Positions 8,006-16,852 of a stretch of DNA of 64,000 nucleotides are shown piece after piece. The stretch's first letter is position 1. Each line of letters starts with the position of its first letter. The translations under genes were made by a program, and so were the position numbers. The notes under the pieces were generated by a model. That model was not told where the DNA came from and searched no databases. It saw only the letters and a list, made by a program, of their open reading frames with translations. Location: contig JAFVAL010000020.1 in assembly GCA_017480565.1 (NCBI GenBank), forward strand, positions 1 to 64,000. The letters are read 5' to 3'. The stretch comes from Lachnospiraceae bacterium. GTDB lineage: Bacteria; Bacillota; Clostridia; Lachnospirales; Lachnospiraceae.

Positions 8006-8713
8006 TTACTTAAAAAATACGTGGTCGCCTTCTTCCGTCACATAGGTCAGATGACGGGAAAACTGTCTGGCAAGATAATGCATGCAGAAATACAGGGCAC
8101 CGTCGGAGTAGTCTTCTCCGTTGATCGCCGCCTGTACGGCACGCTTCGTGGTCGCATCCGGCACAGCCTTATAATAGCCGCCGGTCAAGACCGGTGAAAA
8201 CTGGTACTTCTGGAATACGACGCCTCCCACTGTGTCTGGGAAATAACTGCACTTGACGCGGTTCATGATCACGTTGACGATCATGATGCGTCCCTTCAAG
8301 GACTGATTCCCTGCCTCCGCCTGTACGATCTGGTAGAGAATCTCGATATCCTCCTGGCTCAAATGAAGCCTGTGCGACTTCTTCATCGTCGAAACCGCTG
8401 AAGTCTTCGCCTGCGCATCTGCGCGCATCTTGATGGCCAGTTCTTCGGTCTTTCTCGTTTCAGCATCCGCAAGTGCCTGCTGTACTAACTGCGCATTCTC
8501 CGCGGAAACCAAAGACAAGTCCTCTGCTTCTTCTAGTTCTCTCTGACGTTCAACCTCTCGTGTCACCACTTCCAGTGCGGAAAGCTCATCTACAAGCTCC
8601 TTCTCCTCCACTACAGCTTCCTCCACCACGGCGGCAGAAGCCCGGTGTGGATTGGTGCTGGAAAAGGCCATAGCCAGTGAGACTAAGAGAAGAATAAGTC
8701 TCTTATATCTCAT
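8006..8713 (-). CDS. Secreted SleB/CwlJ-type cell wall hydrolase
   Basis: 235 residues from ATG 8711-8713 (MRYKRLILLL), with GGAGGT eight bases upstream. Residues 1-28 form a signal peptide ending near ASA. A Glu/Ala-rich, probably coiled-coil stalk follows (about 30-115). The C-terminal 125 residues match the Hydrolase_2 domain of the spore-cortex-lytic enzymes SleB and CwlJ: ILYQIVQAEAGNQSLKGR with the catalytic Glu, NVIMNRV, and YQFSPV. It would cleave peptidoglycan outside the membrane. Such domains occur both in spore germination and in vegetative wall turnover, and the sequence does not separate the two. It has its own promoter and a long structured leader. Confidence 0.85.
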   Translation of the reverse strand: MRYKRLILLLVSLAMAFSSTNPHRASAAVVEEAVVEEKELVDELSALEVVTREVERQRELEEAEDLSLVSAENAQLVQQALADAETRKTEELAIKMRADAQAKTSAVSTMKKSHRLHLSQEDIEILYQIVQAEAGNQSLKGRIMIVNVIMNRVKCSYFPDTVGGVVFQKYQFSPVLTGGYYKAVPDATTKRAVQAAINGEDYSDGALYFCMHYLARQFSRHLTYVTEEGDHVFFK

Positions 8714-8736
8714 TGATAACCTCCATATCTTGTAGC

Positions 8737-8767
8737 ACGGCATATCATCACAAACTAGATATGCCGT
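8737..8767 (-). promoter_or_regulatory. Leader hairpin of the hydrolase gene
   Basis: ACGGCATATC (8737-8746) pairs perfectly with GATATGCCGT (8758-8767) around an 11-base loop, about 20 bases ahead of the ribosome site. No T-run follows, so it is more likely an mRNA stability or translation-control element than a terminator. Confidence 0.55.
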
Positions 8768-8860
8768 TTCTTCGACCTCAAATTACAAAATTGCGTCAAA
8801 AAACGGTCGATTTATGGTCATTTCACCCACCAGAGGTGCATTTTCCTCCGGGTAACGACT

Positions 8861-8889
8861 ATTATTCTCCCACTTTTGCCAAAAGTCAA
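8861..8889 (-). promoter_or_regulatory. Promoter of the hydrolase gene
   Basis: Minus strand TTGACT (8884-8889), a 17-base spacer and AATAAT (8861-8866). This implies a leader of about 140 bases before the start at 8713. The 450-bp gap 8714-9164 otherwise holds the leader hairpin and the terminator at 9010-9049. Confidence 0.65.
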
Positions 8890-9009
8890 TACTTTTGCAA
8901 CAATTTTATGAAATTTTTTCAAAACGGCTTGAAATCGCAGTTTTTTTGTTTGGGCATATTTCACAAGAAAATGAAGACTTATAGATCTAAATTTTGTGCA
9001 ACATGCACA

Positions 9010-9049
9010 AAAAATCCGGGAGTTTTTTCGTTTTCTCCCGGATTTTTCG
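9010..9049. terminator. Strong intrinsic terminator, end of the prfC-to-vanZ run
   Basis: AATCCGGGAG (9013-9022) pairs with CTCCCGGATT (9035-9044); flanking A and T runs extend the stem to about 13 bp. On the minus strand a T6 tract follows, so it ends the long minus-strand transcript. It can also work in the other direction. Confidence 0.85.
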
Positions 9050-9164
9050 GCTTAAATTTGTTACAAAATTGTTAAATTCGACTCAGATTTGTTCTACTCG
9101 TGTCATAGTTCTACATGCTTAGAAAGCGATGTAATAATTTGCAATCTGTAAAGATTGTGAGCAC

Positions 9165-9674
9165 TTACTTCCCCGATTCTTTCGGTTTGCTTTTCCGCTC
9201 TGGCTTTTTATTGCCCTCCTTCGTCCTACGATAGATCAGGGCATAACAGGCGTATCCAAGCATCACACCAGAGACATTTAAGATCAGATCATCCACATCG
9301 AAGGTTCCTACCATCAAAAGCAGCTGCATCGTCTCCACCAAAAGGCTGAAGAGAAAGCCGATCGCAACCACATCAAAGAACCCCTGCAGGTTCTTGCTGG
9401 TTAATGGAAGCAAAAAGCCAAAAGGCATAAATGCGACCACATTTCCCACGATGTTCACTAAAAACAGTTCGGTGTTAAACGACTCCCGGTGAAGGATGTA
9501 CCTTCTGATCTCCCCGAACGGTTTTAGGTTATAGTGATACTCTGTAAATCCGGTCGTTCTGCCGTACCTGTCGCTTAAAAAGAGGAGGTATAAAAGAATC
9601 GCCAGATAAACCATGAATAAGACAACCGCCACAATCTGTGTGGCGGTATCTTTTTGTTTCTTTTTCTTTGACAT
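9165..9674 (-). CDS. VanZ-like membrane protein
   Basis: 169 residues with four hydrophobic segments (about 13-33, 70-90, 98-118, 130-150) and charged, Lys-rich ends. The motifs GNVVAFMPFGFLLPL, LLVETMQLL and DVDDLILNVSGVMLGY are the signature of the VanZ-like family. That family includes teicoplanin-resistance VanZ but is mostly of unknown role at the cell envelope. It begins 5 bp after pheT stops and is the last gene of the run, directly before the terminator. Co-transcription with tRNA synthetase genes does not reveal its job. Confidence 0.85.
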   Translation of the reverse strand: MSKKKKQKDTATQIVAVVLFMVYLAILLYLLFLSDRYGRTTGFTEYHYNLKPFGEIRRYILHRESFNTELFLVNIVGNVVAFMPFGFLLPLTSKNLQGFFDVVAIGFLFSLLVETMQLLLMVGTFDVDDLILNVSGVMLGYACYALIYRRTKEGNKKPERKSKPKESGK

Positions 9675-9679
9675 AAGAT

Positions 9680-12118
9680 TTATGCACGCAGCTGAATATC
9701 CATCTCGGATAAGCCGTGCAGAATCTTCTGCATCACTGCGTTTACTTCCTTATCTTCAAGCGTATGGTCTTTCGCACGGAAGGTCAGAGAATAGGCAACG
9801 GACTTATATCCGGTCAGAATCTGTGCACCCTCGTAGACATCAAAGAGCTGATAGCTCTCAAGAAGCTTTCCGCCTCTCTGGCGAAGCACTGCCTCCACCT
9901 GACCCACCAGAATCTCTTTCTTCATGACCATCGCGATGTCGCGGGTCACGGCAGGATATCTGGCGATTCCGGTATACTTGACATCAAAAGTTGCTCTCTT
10001 GACCACTTCCGGCAGATCGATGACTGCAATGTAGGTCTTCTCGCCCAGTCCGTAGGTCTCAGCTACATCCGGATGGATCTCGCCGAGGTATCCGATGACG
10101 GTTCCATCATAAAGGATGTTTGCCTGACGTCCCGGATGCAGATAATTCTTCCCTGCTGCCGGATCGTAGGTCACCAACTGCTTTAAGCCAACCTTCTCTA
10201 AGAACTCTTCCACGATGCCCTTCATGTCGAAGAAATCGCCGTCGCCGTAGAAGCCAAGCGTAAACTGCTTTCTCTCCTCCGGCAGCTCCGTGATCGGAAG
10301 CTGCTTTGGCAGATAAATGTTGCCAAGCTCGTAGAGACGAACGTTTTTATTTCTCCGATTGTAGTTGGTCGCAAGACTCGTAAGAAGGCCATTGATCGGC
10401 AGGGTTCTCATCACAGAATAATCCTCACCGAGCGGATTTAAGATCGTGACGGTCTGGCGCAGCGGATCATTTTCATCCAGGCGAAGCTTGTCAAATACCT
10501 TCGGGCTCTCGAAGGAATAGCAATAACCTTCAGAGAAGCCGAAACGCTCAGCCATATCTCTTGCGATGTTCTCGATGCGCCCCGCAAAGGAAAGTCCACC
10601 AGCGGTTGCCGCACCGGACGGCAGCGTGGTCGGAATCTTGTCATATCCGTAGAAACGCGCCACCTCTTCTGCAAGGTCTGCCAGACGTAACAGATCCTGT
10701 CTCCAGGAAGGAACCACGACTTCCTTGGTCTTTTCATCGTAGCCCAGATCAATCTTCTTAAAGTATGCAAGCATCTGCTCTTCGGAGACGTCCGTGCCGA
10801 GCATCGCATTGATCTTCTCTGCGTCAAACGGCACTCTCGTATCGCCCTTCGGATTCGGGTAAATGTCTACGCAGCCGCCAACCACTTCGCCAGCACCGAG
10901 CTCATCGATTAACTGGCAGGCACGGTTGATGGCTTCCATCGTGGTGTTCGGGTCAAGACCCTTCGTGAACTTTGCAGCCGCCTCGGTGGCAAGACCAAGC
11001 TTCTTACTGGTCAGACGGATGTTGGTTCCGTTAAAGCAAGCCGCCTCAAAGACCATCGTCTTGACATCATCGGTGATCTTGGAGTTCTCGCCGCCCATCA
11101 CGCCGCCGATACCGATCGCTTTTTCTGCGTCGCAGATCATAAGCATAGAGCTATCCATCGTGCGTTCCTGGCCATCGAGCGTTGTAAAGAGCTCGCCTTC
11201 CTCGGCGCGTCTGACCACGATCTTGTGTCCCGCGATCGTGTCATAGTCAAATGCATGCATCGGCTGTGCGTACTCTTCCATCACGTAGTTGGTGATATCG
11301 ACGATGTTGTTGATCGGACGGATGCCGCAGGCAGCCAGACGTCTCTGCATCCATTCCGGCGAAGGAGCCAGATGAATGTTCTTGACGACTCTTGCAATAT
11401 AACGAGGGCACAGATCTGCATCTTTCACTTCCACGTCGATATAGTCAGAAGCCTTCTCATCGTTTCCAGTCTCGCACACCACCGGCGGAACGAAGTCCTT
11501 GCGGAACGTTGCAGCCGCTTCTCTTGCGATACCGATCACGCCGAAGCAGTCCACACGGTTGGAAGTAATTTCGTACTCAAACACGGTGTCGTGAAGGCCT
11601 AAGAGCTCTACCACATCAGAGCCGATCGGCGCATCTTTATACTCTGCATTGTCGGATAAAATGTAGATCCCGTCGGGTGCTGCGTCCGGATAGAAATCCG
11701 TCGAAGAACCGAGCTCGTCGATCGAGCACATCATGCCGTAAGAAGGAACTCCTCTAAGCTTTCCAGCCTTGATCTCGATACCGCCTTCTGCTGCACCAGT
11801 GTGATGGCTTCCCGCCACCTTGCCGCCGTCTAAGACGACAGGTACTTTCTGGCCAACGGCTACATTTGGCGCACCGGTCACGATCTGAACGGTCTTGCCT
11901 TCTTCATCCACCTGAACCTGGCAGACAACCAGTTTGTCCGCATCCGGGTGCTTTTCAATCTCTAAAATCTTGCCGACAACGATGCCGCGCAGATTCTCAT
12001 CCAGTCTTTCAAATCCTTCGACCTTGGTTCCGGTCAGTGTCATCGCATCGGTATACTCCTGATCGGTGCAGTCTAAGTCCGGAACATACGCTTTGATCCA
12101 TGATAACGGTGTATTCAT
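9680..12118 (-). CDS. pheT: Phenylalanine-tRNA ligase beta subunit
   Basis: 812 residues, normal for the full-length bacterial beta subunit. It starts MNTPLSWIKAYVPDL. Residues about 40-155 form the EMAP-type tRNA-binding domain (VGKILEIEKHPDADKLVVCQV), followed by the B3/B4 editing domain (about 215-390), a B5 DNA-binding-like domain, the catalytic-like core, and a C-terminal ferredoxin-fold anticodon-binding domain beginning near KYTGIARYPAVTRDIAM. With PheS it forms the alpha2-beta2 enzyme charging tRNA-Phe. It lies 17 bp after pheS on the same strand. Confidence 0.97.
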   Translation of the reverse strand: MNTPLSWIKAYVPDLDCTDQEYTDAMTLTGTKVEGFERLDENLRGIVVGKILEIEKHPDADKLVVCQVQVDEEGKTVQIVTGAPNVAVGQKVPVVLDGGKVAGSHHTGAAEGGIEIKAGKLRGVPSYGMMCSIDELGSSTDFYPDAAPDGIYILSDNAEYKDAPIGSDVVELLGLHDTVFEYEITSNRVDCFGVIGIAREAAATFRKDFVPPVVCETGNDEKASDYIDVEVKDADLCPRYIARVVKNIHLAPSPEWMQRRLAACGIRPINNIVDITNYVMEEYAQPMHAFDYDTIAGHKIVVRRAEEGELFTTLDGQERTMDSSMLMICDAEKAIGIGGVMGGENSKITDDVKTMVFEAACFNGTNIRLTSKKLGLATEAAAKFTKGLDPNTTMEAINRACQLIDELGAGEVVGGCVDIYPNPKGDTRVPFDAEKINAMLGTDVSEEQMLAYFKKIDLGYDEKTKEVVVPSWRQDLLRLADLAEEVARFYGYDKIPTTLPSGAATAGGLSFAGRIENIARDMAERFGFSEGYCYSFESPKVFDKLRLDENDPLRQTVTILNPLGEDYSVMRTLPINGLLTSLATNYNRRNKNVRLYELGNIYLPKQLPITELPEERKQFTLGFYGDGDFFDMKGIVEEFLEKVGLKQLVTYDPAAGKNYLHPGRQANILYDGTVIGYLGEIHPDVAETYGLGEKTYIAVIDLPEVVKRATFDVKYTGIARYPAVTRDIAMVMKKEILVGQVEAVLRQRGGKLLESYQLFDVYEGAQILTGYKSVAYSLTFRAKDHTLEDKEVNAVMQKILHGLSEMDIQLRA

Positions 12119-12135
12119 CTTCTCGTACTCCTTTC

Positions 12136-13161
12136 TTAGAACTGTTTTAAGAACCGAATGTCGTTCTCATACAGCAGTCTCATGTCATCGATTTCATACT
12201 TCAGCAGCGCGATTCTCTCAAGACCCACACCAAAGGCAAATCCGTTGTACTCTTCCGGATCAATGCCGCACATCTCAAGCACATGCGGATGCACCATGCC
12301 GCAGCCTAAGATCTCGATCCAGCCGGATCCCTTACAGAACCGGCAGCCCTTGCCGCCGCACTTAAAGCAGCTAACATCCATCTCTGCAGAAGGCTCGGTG
12401 AACGGGAAATGATGCGGACGGAACTTTACCTTCGTCTCCTCGCCAAAGAGCTGCTTTGCAAACTCGGCCAGCGTTCCCTTTAAGTCCGCAAATGTAATGT
12501 TCTTGTCAATCAAAAGTCCCTCAATCTGATGGAAGGAAGGAGAATGTGTCGCGTCGACCTCGTCGGAACGGAACACTCTGCCGGGGGAAATGATACGGAT
12601 CGGGAGTTTTCCCTGCTCCATCACTCTCGCCTGCACAGAAGAGGTCTGTGTACGCAACACGATATTCTTGTTGATATAGAAGGTGTCCTGCTCATCTTTC
12701 GCCGGATGTCCCTCAGGGATGTTGAGCTTCTCGAAGTTGTAGAGATCATACTCCACTTCCGGTCCCTCGACCACTTCATAGCCCATGCCGACGAAAATGC
12801 GCTCTACCTCTTCGAGTGCGATGGTGTTGGGATGACGGTGACCCTGCGCAGGCTTCTTTGCCGGGAGGGTGACATCGATCGTCTCACTCTTCATCTTCTC
12901 TTCTTTCATGGCAGAAAGAAATGCATTTCTTCTCTCTTCCATTGCCTGCTCGATGGCTGCACGCGCATCATTGACCAACTGGCCGACCTTCGGGCGGTCT
13001 TCCGGTGCGACATCCTTCATTCCCTTTAAGACCTGTGTGAGTGCACCCTTCTTACCAAGAAAAGCGACACGCACATCATTGAGGCCTTCCACATGTTCAC
13101 TTGCGCGAATCTGTTCCAGCGCCTCTCTCTGGATCTTCTCCAGATTTTCCTGCATACTCAT
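12136..13161 (-). CDS. pheS: Phenylalanine-tRNA ligase alpha subunit
   Basis: 341 residues, ATG start with GGAG nine bases upstream. The N-terminal coiled-coil arm (about 1-90) binds tRNA. The class II catalytic core has motif 2 (PGRVFRSDEVDATHSPSFHQ) and motif 3 (FAFGVGLERIALLKY). A four-Cys insertion, CFKCGGKGCRFC, is common in bacterial PheS. It activates Phe and transfers it to tRNA-Phe together with PheT. It follows the DUF4340 gene by 19 bp; no T-box leader is visible in front of it, although many Firmicutes control pheST that way, so expression probably depends on the upstream operon. Confidence 0.97.
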   Translation of the reverse strand: MSMQENLEKIQREALEQIRASEHVEGLNDVRVAFLGKKGALTQVLKGMKDVAPEDRPKVGQLVNDARAAIEQAMEERRNAFLSAMKEEKMKSETIDVTLPAKKPAQGHRHPNTIALEEVERIFVGMGYEVVEGPEVEYDLYNFEKLNIPEGHPAKDEQDTFYINKNIVLRTQTSSVQARVMEQGKLPIRIISPGRVFRSDEVDATHSPSFHQIEGLLIDKNITFADLKGTLAEFAKQLFGEETKVKFRPHHFPFTEPSAEMDVSCFKCGGKGCRFCKGSGWIEILGCGMVHPHVLEMCGIDPEEYNGFAFGVGLERIALLKYEIDDMRLLYENDIRFLKQF

Positions 13162-13180
13162 ATGATGATTCTCCTTCTTA

Positions 13181-14506
13181 TTACTCTAACCCCGCAGTCC
13201 TGATGATCTCATCCAGGTCTGCCTTTTTCACCACAAAGCTTCTGTCTTTTCCGTTCAGATCCAGCAAATACAGGCTCTGTCCGTCATAATCATAGAACGT
13301 CCAGACCGACTCTTTGCCGGAGAAATAAACCGTAATCTTACAGACTTCGTCACCGATCTTCTGGCTGTCGGACGCTTCCGCATCGATTGCGATCAGCCGC
13401 ACCAGAGAACCGACGCTCTCATACAGATCCACGTCTTTCTCCGGATCGATCGAGACCGATTTGCCATTTGCCTCCACGACGATCTCTTCCAAGTCCTTGC
13501 CGACCCCGTAATAGATCGTCTTATACACATAATTGTACGGTTTGAAGTTTAAAAATGTCGTCGCATTGGTGCCGTTTAAGAGATTGATGTTGTTGCTTAA
13601 GCTGCTGCGCACATAGTACTGATTGTCCTCATTCTGCGCGCCAAACTCCAGCGTATAATCAAGAATCTCTTCGTCGGTCGTCCGAAACGTCACTTCCAGT
13701 GTCATCGCCGGATCATCAAAGCCATACTTAGTGTAATCCTCACAATCATAATCGTAACAAGCGTCAAATGCAAGCAAATTATAAACATCAATGAAACTGG
13801 TGAGGGCAACTTTGTTTGCATAAACCTGCCCGTGATACGGCTCGTCCATACGCATATGCAGGAAGGAACCGCTCTCCGCATCGTAGTTGAGCTCAATGAG
13901 CTCCTCGCCCTGCACACGCTTTACACGAACCAAACTGTTGACCGTCAGCTCTTGGATCGGATCCGGCTCGTTGAGCTGTCCGAAGGTATAGCTGATACCC
14001 TCATAATACTCCGAGCCCATCAGGTAAATGTCGTTGCTGGTACCGAAGGTTACGTAGTAACCGACGCCAGCTGCATTTGCATCACCGACATTCAGACGAA
14101 TCGTCTCCTTGTCCGTCTGGGCACTGATCACGATGTTCGGATGATCAAGCCCATAGGTTGCAAGATCCGTATCCGGCACTTTTTTGCTCAGCCGCACTTC
14201 CGTCAGGGAGTTGAGCATGTACTTGACATAACCCTGCATCAGATTCGCATCCGGGTAGGTCGTGCTGCTCCAGACCCCGTTCTCATCAATGACCATCTCA
14301 GCGGTCTGATCAAGGTCTGCCCGGTAGAGCGTGAAACTCTTGATCTCCTGCGGTCTCGCCTTCGTGATGCGGGTGCCTTTCGCGGCATCGTCTCTGTGAT
14401 TATTATAGATTGTCAATCCGATGAAGGCTGCCAGTGCAAGCAGTAATACAACGATCATCAGAATGACATTTCTTTTTCGCTTTTGCGCGAGTGTCTTCGC
14501 CGCCAT
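13181..14506 (-). CDS. DUF4340 domain membrane-anchored protein
   Basis: 441 residues. One N-terminal membrane anchor (about 14-34) after a Lys/Arg-rich start, then a large extracytoplasmic beta-rich region with recurring segments such as YADxNLMQGYVKYMLNSL, LATYGLDHPNIVISA and FDDPAMTLEV. This layout fits DUF4340 proteins, which are typically encoded beside GldG-like proteins. The ATG overlaps the stop of the upstream gldG-like gene by one base (TAATG), pointing to translational coupling. It is probably the extracellular partner of the ABC export complex encoded by the three genes before it; the cargo is unknown. Confidence 0.8.
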   Translation of the reverse strand: MAAKTLAQKRKRNVILMIVVLLLALAAFIGLTIYNNHRDDAAKGTRITKARPQEIKSFTLYRADLDQTAEMVIDENGVWSSTTYPDANLMQGYVKYMLNSLTEVRLSKKVPDTDLATYGLDHPNIVISAQTDKETIRLNVGDANAAGVGYYVTFGTSNDIYLMGSEYYEGISYTFGQLNEPDPIQELTVNSLVRVKRVQGEELIELNYDAESGSFLHMRMDEPYHGQVYANKVALTSFIDVYNLLAFDACYDYDCEDYTKYGFDDPAMTLEVTFRTTDEEILDYTLEFGAQNEDNQYYVRSSLSNNINLLNGTNATTFLNFKPYNYVYKTIYYGVGKDLEEIVVEANGKSVSIDPEKDVDLYESVGSLVRLIAIDAEASDSQKIGDEVCKITVYFSGKESVWTFYDYDGQSLYLLDLNGKDRSFVVKKADLDEIIRTAGLE

Positions 14507-15975
14507 TATCTTCTTCTCCTCCTAAACCAGATGACAAATCCGACCGTCAGAAGAATGAGCGGAATCACACCGATCGTGATGATCGCCCAGGTCATAATCT
14601 GGGTATGGTTCGCAACAATGTACTGCTGCTCCAGGGATCTGGCAGGGATGGACATGCTCGTACCGGTCATATAAGAGAGCACTTCCGCCATAAAGGCTTC
14701 GTTTCCGTACTGCCCACTCTCCAACATCGATTGGTTGATAAAGTAATGGCTGGCAATCACCAACATCGAGCCCTTTCGTCCAGAGTCCTCCTCGATGTAA
14801 TAACCGAGGTCGAACGGGCCGTCCTCATCGCCCACTTCCTTGTAGGTGGTCGTCGCCTGCGTATTGACCTTTAAGTACGCATCGTTGGACGTCGAGAGCA
14901 GTCTATGAATCTCCAGTGAAGAACGAAGGTCGTCCACCTTTGTCAGGCCCTGCGTCATCGGTAGAATCATGGTCAAACCATCTGAAAATGTTCTCGTGAT
15001 CGCCAGATAATAGCCAACCTTTGGCAGCAGATACGTCCGGTAAGTTCCGAGATAATACCCGGTATTTTCCACGATGATGCCCGGATGACGAACCACGCCG
15101 TAGTAGCTTAACAGGCTATCAAAATTCGGCATCTCCTCTTCGGAATTGGCCAGCATGATGATCACGTGACCACCGTTGTCCATGTAGTTTCTGACCATCG
15201 CGACTTCTTCCTCAGACAGATCATAGGTCGGCCCGTTAAAGAAGAGCACATCACAATCTGCCGGGATCTCGGTCGAGGTATACATGTTCAGGTTTGCCAA
15301 CGTAATGTTCTGCTTTGCGACCGCCTTCGTAAATGCATCGCTAAGCTTTGTCTCTCCATGACCGCCCACATAGTACATGATCGGAAGCTCTGTGGAAGAA
15401 ACCGCCACGATGCCCGCCGTCACCTGACCTTCGACATCCAGGCCATTTGCCTCGATAGAGGAAGAGGTCGCTGCATAAGAGAGCAGATTTTCATGATCGA
15501 TATACTTATAAGCGCCGGTATCTTCATTGACCACGATGATACTGTCGGTCAAAATCTCACCGGTCGTATACTGACTCGCAAAATTCGGGTAGAGGACGAT
15601 GTCCTTTAACTCCAGATGCACCTTATTGGAAGCTGCCGGATAACGTTCCACGATCTTGTAGATCGTCTCCTCCTGCAGGCCTTCCTGTGCAATATAGTAA
15701 ATGGAAATGTTCTGATCCAGATCTTTTAAGATGTCCTTGGTCGTGTCGGTCAGGGTAAAGACCTGACTGTTACTGACGTCGACCTGCAGGTCAAAGGTGG
15801 TGACTGCAAGGTTGATGACCAAAACGATCACGATCATCATCAGAATCATCAAGGTCGAGTAAGCACCCGACTTAAAATTCTTTGAGGTAACTTCATTTTG
15901 TCCGGAACCGGTGGCTTTGGTGTTCATCGCCTCGCTCATCTGTTCCTCACGTGTTTTGTTTTCCTTCTTTGCCAC
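14506..15975 (-). CDS. GldG-like ABC transport-associated membrane protein
   Basis: 489 residues, chosen start GTG 15973-15975 because AAGGAGG sits eight bases upstream of it (an earlier GTG would overlap that site). A membrane helix at about 35-57 leads into an extracytoplasmic part typical of the GldG/PF09822 group (DTTKDILKDLDQNISIYYI, MYYVGGHGETKLSDAF, FFNGPTYDLSEEE). A second helix lies at the C-terminus (about 462-482) before an Arg-rich tail. In gliding bacteria GldG works with an ABC transporter; in Firmicutes such genes are uncharacterised. It follows the permease gene by 13 bp. Confidence 0.8.
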   Translation of the reverse strand: MAKKENKTREEQMSEAMNTKATGSGQNEVTSKNFKSGAYSTLMILMMIVIVLVINLAVTTFDLQVDVSNSQVFTLTDTTKDILKDLDQNISIYYIAQEGLQEETIYKIVERYPAASNKVHLELKDIVLYPNFASQYTTGEILTDSIIVVNEDTGAYKYIDHENLLSYAATSSSIEANGLDVEGQVTAGIVAVSSTELPIMYYVGGHGETKLSDAFTKAVAKQNITLANLNMYTSTEIPADCDVLFFNGPTYDLSEEEVAMVRNYMDNGGHVIIMLANSEEEMPNFDSLLSYYGVVRHPGIIVENTGYYLGTYRTYLLPKVGYYLAITRTFSDGLTMILPMTQGLTKVDDLRSSLEIHRLLSTSNDAYLKVNTQATTTYKEVGDEDGPFDLGYYIEEDSGRKGSMLVIASHYFINQSMLESGQYGNEAFMAEVLSYMTGTSMSIPARSLEQQYIVANHTQIMTWAIITIGVIPLILLTVGFVIWFRRRRR

Positions 15976-15988
15976 GGTGCTCACCTCC

Positions 15989-16852
15989 TTAGTTCCATCT
16001 TCTCTTCTTGATGGTCTGAACGGTTAAGAACCAGAACAAGAATACCAGGCTCAGATAATAGATCACGCTGCCAAAATCAATGATACCAAGACCGAAGGCT
16101 TTGTAGCGCTCAAACAGGGAGAACCAGTTTAAGAACTTTACGACTGCACCGTCATAGAAGCTCGGCTTGATCACATAGATCACGGTCAGAATGACTTCCA
16201 CGACGCCCGCAAAGATCAGCGCAACGTTGATATTTTTAAGCGAAGTATAAAGCACCACCGCGATCAAAAGATTGACCACGGAGAAAATGATCCAGGCGCT
16301 TAAATGATCGCCCGGCACGACCTGCACGATGTAACTCATCAGGTAGGTAATTAAGAAGACCAGGAAGGAAAGCACAGCTGCAATCATCTGGTTCTCTGTC
16401 GTGGAGCTGATAAACATACCGATCGCCATGTAGGCTGCGCCCATCAGAGCAAAGCCGAAGATATTCGCGTACGCCAGCGGATAATCGATCACGCCAAACT
16501 GTCCCAGAATCAAGGGATAGAAGCAAATGATCGCGACCACGATTAAAAACAGCGTATACACCGCAAGATACTTTCCGAGCACGATCTTTTCAATCGTAAG
16601 CGGCGATGTATATAACAGCTGATCGGTCTTTGACTTGGTCTCTTCTGCGATCATACGCATCGTCACCGTCGGGATCAGAATAATGAAAAGCAGACCGATC
16701 GACTGCAGGACATAGTCAAAGTTGGCATAGCCCGCCACCAGGTTATACGAAGTAAAGTAAATGCCTACCACGACCAGAAACAGTGCGATAAACACAAATC
16801 CGATCATCGAAGTAAAGTAGGAACGAAGCTCTTTTTTGTATACGGCTAACAT
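15989..16852 (-). CDS. ABC-2 type permease (GldF-like)
   Basis: 287 residues, start ATG 16850-16852 (MLAVYKKELRSYFTSM) with GGAGG seven bases upstream; it overlaps the ATPase stop by one base (TGATG). Six hydrophobic segments are visible, and the region MRMIAEETKSKTDQLLYTSP after the second helix is typical of ABC-2/GldF permeases. It forms the membrane channel partner of the ATPase encoded just upstream. Confidence 0.88.
   Translation of the reverse strand: MLAVYKKELRSYFTSMIGFVFIALFLVVVGIYFTSYNLVAGYANFDYVLQSIGLLFIILIPTVTMRMIAEETKSKTDQLLYTSPLTIEKIVLGKYLAVYTLFLIVVAIICFYPLILGQFGVIDYPLAYANIFGFALMGAAYMAIGMFISSTTENQMIAAVLSFLVFLITYLMSYIVQVVPGDHLSAWIIFSVVNLLIAVVLYTSLKNINVALIFAGVVEVILTVIYVIKPSFYDGAVVKFLNWFSLFERYKAFGLGIIDFGSVIYYLSLVFLFWFLTVQTIKKRRWN

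Noticed and set aside
8714..8860. Cyclic di-AMP (ydaO) riboswitch before the hydrolase gene
   Set aside because: Only GGGTGAA resembles the motif; the rest of the conserved core was not found, so no claim is made.
12136..13181. T-box leader before pheS
   Set aside because: Only 19 bases separate pheS from the DUF4340 gene; there is no room for a leader.
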